Part shown: in pieces, positions 57,118 through 64,000 of the stretch
Position numbering within the stretch: position 1 is the first letter of the stretch
How the letters are laid out: each line of letters starts with the position of its first letter
NCBI RefSeq assembly: GCF_002943425.1
Contig: NZ_PTRA01000001.1
Coordinates: 3,596,001-3,660,000, forward strand
DNA from: Siphonobacter curvatus
GTDB lineage: Bacteria > Bacteroidota > Bacteroidia > Cytophagales > Spirosomataceae
Length of the DNA: 64,000 bases
Direction: 5' to 3'
Notes under the pieces: model-generated
The model's input: only the letters and a program-made list of their open reading frames with translations
What the model was told of the DNA's origin: nothing
Database searches by the model: none
Position numbers and translations under genes: made by a program

Positions 57118-59547
57118 CTACCATTCACAGCTATACGCATCGAAGCTACCGATGGGGGCTCCGTCGGGTTCTTTTGAGGGAGGCGTAATCACCACCGTTT
57201 CCGGGCTACTTTCAAACTGCTGAATCTGGGCCAGAGCAAATTGATACTGAGCTTTTTGATTGCCGTCACTCGTAGTTGCTTTTCCCAACCACGCCTTCAA
57301 TTCCTGCAGTTTCAGCGTAGCTACAGCCCGTACTTGGTTAGCTGCATCTTTATTAGCTGCCAGTTGAATAAGCTGATCGAGTACGGCACCGTTCACCACG
57401 CGTTGTACTTCACCCGCGTAGCCTGCCTGGGGGGCCGACTTCCAGGTGGTTTCTACTACTTTATCTACTACTTCGCTGAAATCGGGCAAGCTGCTATCAA
57501 TGGCATGATTTCCAATCAAACGGGCGGCCCGTTCGTGTTGCAGGACGAATCGCAGCGTCATTCCTGCCGCAGCTTCAGCGGGAGCCAAGGGATCGAAGGT
57601 CAGACCCGTACGGTCTTTGAAAACCTCCCGGTAATTTTCGTTGAAGCCATACGGACGTGGCGGAATCAGTTTGATGATGTTAGCGGGCAGTACGAGTTCT
57701 TCCGGTTTCAGGGTCGCCATCAAGGCATCCAGGGCCTGCCGCTGCTCGGCTCCACTCACGTACTCCATCACCTTCTGCTTATCGCCACGAACGGCGTAGG
57801 TGTAAAATACGCCGCCTACTACCTTACTGGCCGCTTCCACCTGATAGCGATGAAACAGGTACAGAGGGACGAGGGCTTCTTCCAACGTAGCCATTGGAGC
57901 ACCAACAGGAATTTTCTTCTCGCTGAAATTCGACAAAGCAATCCGGCGTACCTGCATCACCCGATTCAACTCTTCTACCGAATTTTTACCATTGTCCCAT
58001 AAGTGCGTAATGGGATGAGCCGATCCTTCGGGCCGTCCATCCTGATCACTCAGGAACAGAAAGCCTTTGTCGATGTAATCATCAATGATCTTCTTGAGTC
58101 CCTTCTTTTCTTCCTCTTTGTTTTTGAATTCCCGGTAGGCGTAGTTAATGGCAATCTTATCCCAATCACCAATCTGCTTGGTATATGCATCGGACAGACT
58201 TAGCTTATTTTGCCCCATGATACGCACCAGCGGGTGCGGATAATCCATGACGGAAGCCCGGTCGTTTTGGTTGGAAGCGTAGTTGTGGGGTAAGCCGAGG
58301 GTATGACCCGTCTCATGGGCCCCGAGTTGCCGCAGACGGGCCAGAGCCATTTCTTCGGCTTCTTTACTGGGTTTGTCGCCTTCGTATTCGCCCACCAGTC
58401 CATTGGCAATCAGGTAGTCCTGACGTACCCGTAGGGAACCCAGCGTCACTTTTCCTTTGATGATTTCACCCGTCCGTGGATCGGCGACGCTGAAGCCATA
58501 CGACCAGCCCCGCGTCGAACGGTGTACCCATTGCACGAGGTTGTAGCGAATATCCATCGGATCGGCGGTATCGGGCAGTACTTTCACCTGAAAGGCATTC
58601 TTAAAACCCGCAGCTTCGTAGGCCTGATTCCACCAGGAAATGCCGTCCATCAAAGCCGAGCGAATGGGCTCGGGAGCACCGGGGTCCATGTAGTAAACAA
58701 TCGGCTTGATGGGTTCAGAGACCGCCGCATTGGGGTTTTTCTTTTGCAAGCGATGCCGACGAATGTAGCGTTTGGCAATGGGCGTACTAAAGGGTGAGGA
58801 GTAGTCAAAAAACTCAATGGAATTGATGCCCGCCCGGGGATCAAACTCGCGGGGCTGATACCCGGCATCGGGCAATTTAATGAACGAGTAATGTTCCCGA
58901 ATCGTGATGGCGTTTGGCGTCGGTACGACTTCCCGCAGAAACGGACCGGCCTGTTCGCCCGTTAGCGTCAGGGTTACTTCTACTTCCGTATTTTCCGGGA
59001 AATTCTTCGTGTAGGGCAGGTAGAACGCACAACGGCTGGGGTCCAGACGAAACACACCCTGCTTGGCTCGGGCAATCGCCGAAGCGGCTTCGTACCCATC
59101 ACGTAGGTAAAAGTTAGTGGCATCAACTAGTACGGACTTCCCTTCTTCGGCCATGACATCAAAACCCCAGAGTACGGATTGAGCGAACGACTGCTCGACG
59201 GCCCGCATTTCCATTTTATCGCCCGAGGTCGCACGGTACCCGTAATTCTGTTCGACCATCAGTACTTTCGGGCCCGACCGTTGAAACTTGATGATTTTTC
59301 CGGCACTGATTTTTCCACGATCCAGGCCGATGTCGTTGGAACCGATACCGGCGGGCAAGGCCGTATGAAAAAGAATTTCCGTATCCAGTTTGTCGATCTC
59401 CAGATACATTTTCCCTTTTTTGGCGTCCCAGTACAGATTCAGATAACCCGGCATTTTTTGCAGGCCCGTCGTAGCTCCGGAGATGCCCTGAGCCCAGAGA
59501 TTGAACGAAAAGGCCAGGGATACGCCCAGTAAGAAAAGTTTACGCAT
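57118..59547 (-). CDS. Secreted zinc-dependent metalloprotease (DUF5117/DUF4953 type)
   Basis: The 809-residue protein has a signal peptide (MRKLFLLGVSLAFSFNLWAQ) and a zinc site HETGHTLGLPHN with His411, His415 and His421 of the HExxHxxGxxH type. The N-terminal half is beta-rich, as in the DUF5117/5118 domains, and the C-terminal half continues through DUF4953. Such proteins are secreted or outer-membrane-linked and their substrates are unknown. It lies upstream of the amidohydrolase on the same strand, separated by structured DNA. Confidence 0.88.
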   Translation of the reverse strand: MRKLFLLGVSLAFSFNLWAQGISGATTGLQKMPGYLNLYWDAKKGKMYLEIDKLDTEILFHTALPAGIGSNDIGLDRGKISAGKIIKFQRSGPKVLMVEQNYGYRATSGDKMEMRAVEQSFAQSVLWGFDVMAEEGKSVLVDATNFYLRDGYEAASAIARAKQGVFRLDPSRCAFYLPYTKNFPENTEVEVTLTLTGEQAGPFLREVVPTPNAITIREHYSFIKLPDAGYQPREFDPRAGINSIEFFDYSSPFSTPIAKRYIRRHRLQKKNPNAAVSEPIKPIVYYMDPGAPEPIRSALMDGISWWNQAYEAAGFKNAFQVKVLPDTADPMDIRYNLVQWVHRSTRGWSYGFSVADPRTGEIIKGKVTLGSLRVRQDYLIANGLVGEYEGDKPSKEAEEMALARLRQLGAHETGHTLGLPHNYASNQNDRASVMDYPHPLVRIMGQNKLSLSDAYTKQIGDWDKIAINYAYREFKNKEEEKKGLKKIIDDYIDKGFLFLSDQDGRPEGSAHPITHLWDNGKNSVEELNRVMQVRRIALSNFSEKKIPVGAPMATLEEALVPLYLFHRYQVEAASKVVGGVFYTYAVRGDKQKVMEYVSGAEQRQALDALMATLKPEELVLPANIIKLIPPRPYGFNENYREVFKDRTGLTFDPLAPAEAAAGMTLRFVLQHERAARLIGNHAIDSSLPDFSEVVDKVVETTWKSAPQAGYAGEVQRVVNGAVLDQLIQLAANKDAANQVRAVATLKLQELKAWLGKATTSDGNQKAQYQFALAQIQQFESSPETVVITPPSKEPDGAPIGSFDAYSCEW

Positions 59548-59607
59548 ACGAATAATTTTAAGAGGAAATCAAAATGGAAAGATGGGTACTCTTACAAATA
59601 AACTATG

Positions 59608-59649
59608 GCTGATTACTACATCTACAAAACAAAATTTAGATTAATCAGC
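59608..59649. promoter_or_regulatory. Wide inverted repeat between metalloprotease and VOC gene
   Basis: GCTGATTA (59608-59615) and TAATCAGC (59642-59649) are a perfect 8-bp pair with a 26-base AT-rich gap that contains CATCT/AGAT. It lies in a divergent promoter region and may hold regulator sites. Confidence 0.35.
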
Positions 59650-59776
59650 TTTTCACCGTCAATAATACAAAGGATCGGGTTTCAAATTTTCAGAATTGCG
59701 ATTAATCCTGAAATTAATCCGTCCATTCTCTAAAGTTTGTGCTTCTTTCGCGAAGAAATTGAAGAATCTTACGCCT

Positions 59777-60145
59777 ATGAACATTCTGGAGCTCGACCAT
59801 GTGGCCCTGTACGTGGCTGATGCCGAACAAAGCATACAGTTTTACCGGGACGTGCTGGAGTTAGAACCCCTACCCCGCCCCGCTTTCGACTTCCCAGGAG
59901 CCTGGTTTAGTTTAGGTGGCAACAAACAGTTACACCTGTTGGGCAATCGGGCGGAACCGCTGGAAGAAACCGTACTGGGTTCCCGAAAAAATCATTTTGC
60001 CGTAAAAGTGGCCGATATAGAAGAAACCGAAGCGTTTCTTCGCAGCAAGGGACTGACCTTCAGAGGCCCCAAGGCCCGACCCGACGGTATTCGCCAGATT
60101 TTCCTGCAGGATCCGGATGGATACTGGCTGGAATTAAATGAATAG
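59777..60145 (+). CDS. VOC family protein (glyoxalase/dioxygenase fold)
   Basis: The 122-residue protein has two beta-alpha-beta-beta-beta units, starting MNILELDHVALYVADAEQSI and ending IFLQDPDGYWLELNE, the usual metal-ligand region with Glu near the end. His8 and the last Glu are likely ligands. It may be a glyoxalase-like lyase or a resistance protein; the substrate is unknown. ATG 59777 gives the normal start. Confidence 0.82.
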   Translation: MNILELDHVALYVADAEQSIQFYRDVLELEPLPRPAFDFPGAWFSLGGNKQLHLLGNRAEPLEETVLGSRKNHFAVKVADIEETEAFLRSKGLTFRGPKARPDGIRQIFLQDPDGYWLELNE

Positions 60146-60245
60146 TTTTTGCGGCTTCCAACGCTTTGGGTCTTTTTAGCGTCTAATGGAAAGCAACAGT
60201 TTTGAAGTACCTCTCTTGTACATAGAGAGGTATCGACTTATTAGC

Positions 60246-60275
60246 AAAAAAGCTCCGTTTCCACGGAGCTTTTTT
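60246..60275. terminator. Bidirectional terminator between VOC and pdxJ genes
   Basis: AAAAAAGCTCCG (60246-60257) and CGGAGCTTTTTT (60264-60275) form a perfect 12-bp stem with a 6-base loop. A T-run lies on the exit side for both strands. Confidence 0.85.
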
Positions 60276-60297
60276 CTTATTCTTACGTAAGGGAATG

Positions 60298-61029
60298 TTA
60301 GATCAAACCTGCTTTCGCTTCCCGTAAATAGAGCTGAATCGTATTCTCTAATCCATAATACAGCGCATCGCAGATGAGGGCGTGACCGATGGACACTTCC
60401 AGCAAGCCCGGAATATTCTGCTGAAAATACCGCAGGTTGTCCAGACTCAAATCATGACCGGCATTGATTCCAAGTCCTAAGGCATTGGCCCGTTCCGCCG
60501 CTTTGATAAAGGAATTCAGTGCCAGCGACTGATCAATGGAGTATTGGTGAGCGTAAGGTTCCGTATACAATTCAATGCGGTCCGCACCCGTTTCCGCCGC
60601 TCCTTCCACCATGCGTTCGTCGGCATCGACGAAAATAGACGTACGAATACCCGCTTCCTTGAACATACCTACCAGATCAATCAATCGGCTGCGGTGCTCA
60701 ATCGTATCCCAACCCGCGTTGGAGGTTACTGCTCCCAATGCATCGGGTACCAGCGTTACCTGAGCGGGCTTTACCTGCAGTACCAGGTCCACAAATTTCT
60801 TTTCGGTTGGGTTGCCCTCAATGTTGAATTCCGTCGTCAGTACCTGACTCAAATCCAGCACATCCTGGTAGCGAATGTGCCGTTCGTCGGGCCGGGGGTG
60901 TACCGTAATCCCCTCCGCTCCAAAGCGTTCGCAATCCAGTGCTACTTTAACAACATTGGGATTATTTCCACCGCGGGAATTACGCAGGGTGGCTACTTTA
61001 TTAATGTTTACCGAAAGACGCGTAGGCAT
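60298..61029 (-). CDS. pdxJ: Pyridoxine 5'-phosphate synthase
   Basis: PdxJ joins 1-deoxyxylulose 5-phosphate with 3-amino-2-oxopropyl phosphate in vitamin B6 synthesis. The 243-residue TIM barrel starts [20 protein letters not shown] and has [14 protein letters not shown] near 42 and [13 protein letters not shown] near 185. The ATG at 61029 is the family start; the frame is open to 61146. It makes the cofactor used by the MocR protein and the decarboxylase, but is not linked to them in an operon. Confidence 0.95.
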   Translation of the reverse strand: MPTRLSVNINKVATLRNSRGGNNPNVVKVALDCERFGAEGITVHPRPDERHIRYQDVLDLSQVLTTEFNIEGNPTEKKFVDLVLQVKPAQVTLVPDALGAVTSNAGWDTIEHRSRLIDLVGMFKEAGIRTSIFVDADERMVEGAAETGADRIELYTEPYAHQYSIDQSLALNSFIKAAERANALGLGINAGHDLSLDNLRYFQQNIPGLLEVSIGHALICDALYYGLENTIQLYLREAKAGLI

Positions 61030-61088
61030 AGACTGGATGATAAGCAGGGGATCACTGCGAAAAAACCCCTTCTGCGGTTGAGATTTTG

Positions 61089-61096
61089 TAACTTTG
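61089..61096 (+). promoter_or_regulatory. -7 element TAACTTTG upstream of yqeY
   Basis: TAACTTTG matches TAnnTTTG on the plus strand, 104 bases before the yqeY-like start. This predicts a leader of about 95 bases and lies inside the upstream open frame of pdxJ, supporting the shorter pdxJ start. Confidence 0.5.
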
Positions 61097-61200
61097 CAGC
61101 GTGGAGAACCATTCTTTGCGAAGAACAGTTCTAAATAACGCCCCAAATATTGCGGTAAATCTCTTGTAATTTCTATAGACCACCCCTGAATTTTTAGGTC

Positions 61201-61647
61201 ATGTCACTCAAATCAACCATTGAAGCTCAAATCAAGTCAGCGATGCTGGCTAAAAATCAAGCCCGTTTATTAGCCTTGCGGGCCATTAAATCGGCTATTT
61301 TACTGGAAGAAACGGCCGGAACGGCCCACGAATTAACGCCGGAGCAGGAAACAAAAATTCTAATGAAGGCCGTCAAGCAACGGAAAGATTCCGCGGAAAC
61401 CTACGTAAGCAATGGTCGTCAGGAATTGGCCGATAAAGAGTACAGCGAAATCGCCGTTATCGAGGAGTTCCTACCCAAAATGCTGACGGAAGAGGAGCTG
61501 AAAGCCCGTTTACAGGAAATCATCACTCGCCTAGGAGCCAGTGGCCCCAGCGATTTAGGTAAAGTGATGGGCGTAGCCACCAAGGAACTGGCGGGCCTGG
61601 CGGAAGGAAAAACGATCTCGGCTACGGTGAAACAGTTGCTGAGCTAG
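61201..61647 (+). CDS. GatB/YqeY domain protein
   Basis: The 148-residue protein has the YqeY layout, a helical N-domain ([20 protein letters not shown]) and a C-domain ending SATVKQLLS that resembles the tail of GatB. The full family length is present. It may bind tRNA or assist amidotransferases, but no activity is proven. A 282-base gap with a long inverted repeat separates it from cvpA. Confidence 0.88.
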   Translation: MSLKSTIEAQIKSAMLAKNQARLLALRAIKSAILLEETAGTAHELTPEQETKILMKAVKQRKDSAETYVSNGRQELADKEYSEIAVIEEFLPKMLTEEELKARLQEIITRLGASGPSDLGKVMGVATKELAGLAEGKTISATVKQLLS

Positions 61648-61670
61648 TATTGAAGTTTGATCGTTTCAGA

Positions 61671-61889
61671 TTTGAAGTTTGATTGGTTTAAAGTCGTTTG
61701 AAGAAAAATTTGGGACTTGGTTCGTTTGTATGGGTTTGAAAAGTGGTAGGGTATGACGGGCCGTGAACAGGCGAAAACGGGCTGGATTACAGGCAGGAAT
61801 CGAAGGGATGCTTCTTTCTGATTCTCAGAAGTAGAAAGTCCCAGGGCCTTCCGACCCCCACTCAAACGTTAAACCAATCAAACCTCAAA
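61671..61889. repeat. Long nested inverted repeat between yqeY and cvpA
   Basis: Arms 61671-61691 and 61869-61889 match at 20 of 21 positions (TTTGAAGTTTGATTGGTTTA). Inside them TGGGACTT pairs with AAGTCCCA, and CTTCT with AGAAG, so much of the 219 bases could fold as one hairpin. The left side is G/T-rich and the right side A/C-rich, as in the cco cluster repeats. Confidence 0.7.
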
Positions 61890-61929
61890 TTCAAAACTCA
61901 TTCAAACCCTACCCGCACGTACCCACTGT

Positions 61930-62469
61930 ATGAATTTTAATTTTCTTGACCTGCTTCTACTCGTGCCGCTCGCTTATGGAGCGTACACGGGCTTTCGACG
62001 GGGCGTACTGGTCGAGATTATTGCGGTTATTGCTTTTGTCGTTTCGCTTATATTGGGTTTTAAACTTTTGAACGAAGCGATTGCCTTTGTATCCCCTTAC
62101 GTGGGTGAAACCGTAGGCCGTAAATTTCTCCCGTACATCGGATTTTCGAGCATTTTCGTGCTGGTCATTTTTACCATCAATCGCTTTGGATGGCTGCTGC
62201 GGAGAAGCCTCCGCTACACGATTTTCGGCAGTTTCGACAGTATGGCTGGAGCCGTAGTGGGTCTGTTCACGTATGCCTTTGGTATCAGCGTTTTTTTGTG
62301 GCTGTTACAGGCACTGGGCATGGGCTTTCCCAACCGCGAACAGATGACGGGCAGTTATGTCTATCCGGTAATCCGGCCTTTCGCACCGAAAGTGTTGGAT
62401 AAAGTATCCGACGCCATTCCCAAGCGGGATCGACTCATTGAAAAAGTCGAAGAGTTGCGAAAAGAATAA
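61930..62469 (+). CDS. CvpA family membrane protein
   Basis: The 179-residue protein has four membrane helices, with MNFNFLDLLLLVPLAYGAYT at the start and GFRRGVLVEI in the first loop, both typical of CvpA. In E. coli CvpA is linked to colicin V production and envelope stress. The C-terminal tail KVSDAIPKRDRLIEKVEEL is charged and cytoplasmic. rlmN follows after 60 bases. Confidence 0.88.
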   Translation: MNFNFLDLLLLVPLAYGAYTGFRRGVLVEIIAVIAFVVSLILGFKLLNEAIAFVSPYVGETVGRKFLPYIGFSSIFVLVIFTINRFGWLLRRSLRYTIFGSFDSMAGAVVGLFTYAFGISVFLWLLQALGMGFPNREQMTGSYVYPVIRPFAPKVLDKVSDAIPKRDRLIEKVEELRKE

Positions 62470-62529
62470 CCGCACTGGAACCCAATACCTTAGAAAGCAG
62501 TTGCACCAACGTATTACCAAAAACGAGCA

Positions 62530-63594
62530 ATGGACACCATCGTTAAACAAGATATTCGTAAGCTCTCGGCAGAGGGGTTGAAGGCCTTTTTGGTCGAACA
62601 GGGAGAACAGGGATTCCGGGCGAAGCAGATTCTGGAATGGCTGTGGAAAAAGTCCGCCCGTAGTTTTGAGGAAATGACCAATCTTTCCAAGAAAACGCGG
62701 GAATTGCTCGAGACTCACTTTGAAATTCGTCCCCTAAGCGTTGCGAAAGAGCAAATTTCAAGCGATAAAACCATTAAATCGGCTTTCCGGCTCTACGACG
62801 GGAAACTGATTGAAGGCGTACTAATCCCCGCCGACGACCGAATGACGGCCTGCGTATCCAGTCAGGTAGGCTGCTCACTGACGTGTAAGTTTTGTGCGAC
62901 GGGTTACATGGATCGCGAACGCAACCTGGACCCGGCTGAAATCTACGATCAGGTGGTCACGATCAAGAACCAGGCCGAACAAAAATACGGTCAACCCCTA
63001 ACCAACATCGTGTACATGGGCATGGGCGAACCTCTGCTCAACTACGCGAACGTGCTGAAGTCGGTGGATCATATCACTTCGCCGGAAGGGCTGAACATGT
63101 CACCCAAACGCATTACCGTCAGTACGGCGGGTATCGCCAAGATGATTCAGAAGCTGGGTGATGACGGGGTGAAATTCAATCTGGCCCTTTCGCTGCACGC
63201 TGCTAACGACAGCAAGCGGAATCAGATTATGCCCATCAACGAAAGCAATACGTTGGTAGCTTTGAAAGATGCCCTGAAGTATTTCTATAATAAAACGGGG
63301 AATAAGATTACGCTGGAGTATATTCTCTTTTATAACTTCAACGATTCGGTGGAGGATGCGAAGGAACTTTGGAATTTTGCCAAACACATTCCGAATGCCC
63401 ACATCAACATCATCGAGTACAATCCCATCGAAAACGCTCAGTATAAGAATACTGACCCGCAGACGCTGGCCAAATTTGCCCGCTTCATCGAGCAGAAGAA
63501 TATCCCGATTACGGTTCGTCGTAGCCGTGGAAAAGACATCGATGCCGCCTGCGGTCAGCTGGCGACGAAAACAGCGCCGGTAACGGTTGAATAA
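62530..63594 (+). CDS. rlmN: 23S rRNA (adenine2503-C2)-methyltransferase RlmN
   Basis: RlmN is a radical SAM enzyme that methylates A2503 of 23S rRNA and A37 of some tRNAs. The 354-residue protein has the cluster motif CSLTCKFCATGY near 115, GMGEPLLNYANV near 161 and the C-terminal catalytic Cys in IDAACGQL near 341. Cfr-type resistance changes are not indicated. Length and domain order are normal. Confidence 0.96.
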   Translation: MDTIVKQDIRKLSAEGLKAFLVEQGEQGFRAKQILEWLWKKSARSFEEMTNLSKKTRELLETHFEIRPLSVAKEQISSDKTIKSAFRLYDGKLIEGVLIPADDRMTACVSSQVGCSLTCKFCATGYMDRERNLDPAEIYDQVVTIKNQAEQKYGQPLTNIVYMGMGEPLLNYANVLKSVDHITSPEGLNMSPKRITVSTAGIAKMIQKLGDDGVKFNLALSLHAANDSKRNQIMPINESNTLVALKDALKYFYNKTGNKITLEYILFYNFNDSVEDAKELWNFAKHIPNAHINIIEYNPIENAQYKNTDPQTLAKFARFIEQKNIPITVRRSRGKDIDAACGQLATKTAPVTVE

Positions 63595-63681
63595 TTTCTA
63601 AATTTGTTTCTTTTCGTAAAAATTCTGTATTTCCGGCACCATTCCGAAGGATACGCTGGAGAAACCGCCCAACTCTCAGCG

Positions 63682-63715
63682 AACGATTGGCGAAAGTCCT
63701 ATTTCCCCAATCGTT
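63682..63715. other. Hairpin between rlmN and the phosphate transporter
   Basis: AACGATTGG (63682-63690) and CCAATCGTT (63707-63715) form a perfect 9-bp stem with a 16-base loop. No T-run follows, so its role in ending rlmN is uncertain. Confidence 0.4.
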
Positions 63716-63760
63716 ACGCGAGCATACGTTTCGGGTTAGAGGTCCCCTATCCATAGAGTC

Positions 63761-63805
63761 TTAACAATTCCTTAACATTAGGCCCGATCCCTTTCCGTAG
63801 CTTCG
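63761..63805 (+). promoter_or_regulatory. Pho-box-like direct repeat and -7 element before the PiT gene
   Basis: TTAACA at 63761-63766 and again at 63772-63777 are spaced 11 bases start to start, the TT(A/C)ACA pattern bound by PhoP in Bacillus and similar to sites of PhoB-type regulators. TAGCTTCG (63798-63805), one base from TAnnTTTG, lies 20 bases beyond. The repeat thus takes the place of a -33 element. Confidence 0.55.
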
Positions 63806-63830
63806 CGTCAAAATAGCCCCCTAACTCCTT

Positions 63831-64000
63831 ATGTTCGGCTTAGAGACTGGAATTTTCTTTCTTCTGTGTATCTGCCTTTTTTGTGCGTGTGCCTTTGAAT
63901 TCGTGAACGGTTTTCACGATACGGCCAATGCCGTAGCCACCGTAATCTACACTAACTCCCTGAAACCCAATATTGCAGTAATTTGGTCAGGATTCTGTAA
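63831..64000 (+). CDS. PiT family inorganic phosphate transporter, 3' end outside the window
   Basis: The visible 56 residues start MFGLETGIFFLLCICLFCAC and contain FEFVNGFHDTANAVATVIYT, the signature of PiT phosphate transporters, in which the Asn/Asp pair near 32-36 binds phosphate and sodium or protons. The rest of the protein is off the window. The Pho-box-like repeat upstream suggests induction by phosphate limitation. Confidence 0.88.
   Translation, partial: MFGLETGIFFLLCICLFCACAFEFVNGFHDTANAVATVIYTNSLKPNIAVIWSGFC

Overview
The window reads as a chromosomal segment of a Bacteroidota bacterium, most likely order Cytophagales (relatives of Spirosoma, Siphonobacter or Larkinella). The signs are a fused CcoN-CcoO oxidase subunit, the DUF2480 and DUF4254 families, a CarboxypepD_reg-type TonB receptor, a DUF5117-type metalloprotease, few Shine-Dalgarno sequences, and repeated -7 promoter elements of the Bacteroidota form TAnnTTTG upstream of starts (12622, 40758, 46300, 47667, 53583, 61089; minus strand 24114 and 50358). 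The genus is an inference. No tRNA, rRNA, prophage, CRISPR array or intact transposase was seen.

Layout. 1-12313 is a cbb3 oxidase region: ccoI (cut by the window edge), then ccoS, ccoNO, a short ccoQ, ccoP, ccoG, ccoH and a SafE-like membrane protein. Between ccoI and ccoS lies a block for oxygen, peroxide and NO stress: desaturase, catalase with an ankyrin partner, small membrane protein, truncated hemoglobin. 12314-19499 holds a decayed REP-associated transposase, a DinB-fold protein, secreted unknowns, an NFACT protein, an ABC exporter pair and a P1 peptidase. 19643-28502 is mostly minus strand: pyruvate oxidase, a TonB receptor, then a run of ogt, miaA, alkA-like glycosylase, a sodium:solute symporter and a 43-residue membrane peptide. 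28681-36571 is plus strand: aroB, a Crp/Fnr regulator and a tripartite RND efflux operon. 36672-39664 carries a trypsin-fold protein, a small protein resembling its N-terminal domain, and a coiled-coil protein. 40213-49367 has a secreted protein, a large FAD/Fe-S dehydrogenase, pirin, csaA, tsaB, DUF2480, DUF4254 and a heptosyltransferase-like GT9. 49474-56786 has ohr-ohrR, a PLP decarboxylase, DinB protein, EamA transporter, divergent MocR regulator and an M20 amidohydrolase. 57118-64000 has a zinc metalloprotease, VOC protein, pdxJ, yqeY, cvpA, rlmN and the start of a PiT phosphate transporter behind a Pho-box-like repeat.

The most unusual content is non-coding. There are two inverted copies of a MITE-like mosaic palindromic element (28114-28344 and 37976-38395) plus a solo end; a REP family (12310, 30292, 30456) beside the remnant of its probable transposase; a family of long imperfect hairpins whose left arm is G/T-rich and right arm A/C-rich; near-perfect 19-21 bp hairpins between convergent genes; and a structured minus-strand transcript candidate with its own terminator at 45828-45990. 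No single gene cluster here is a clearly new system. The best coding candidate is the trypsin-fold protein with its small partner at 36672-37868.
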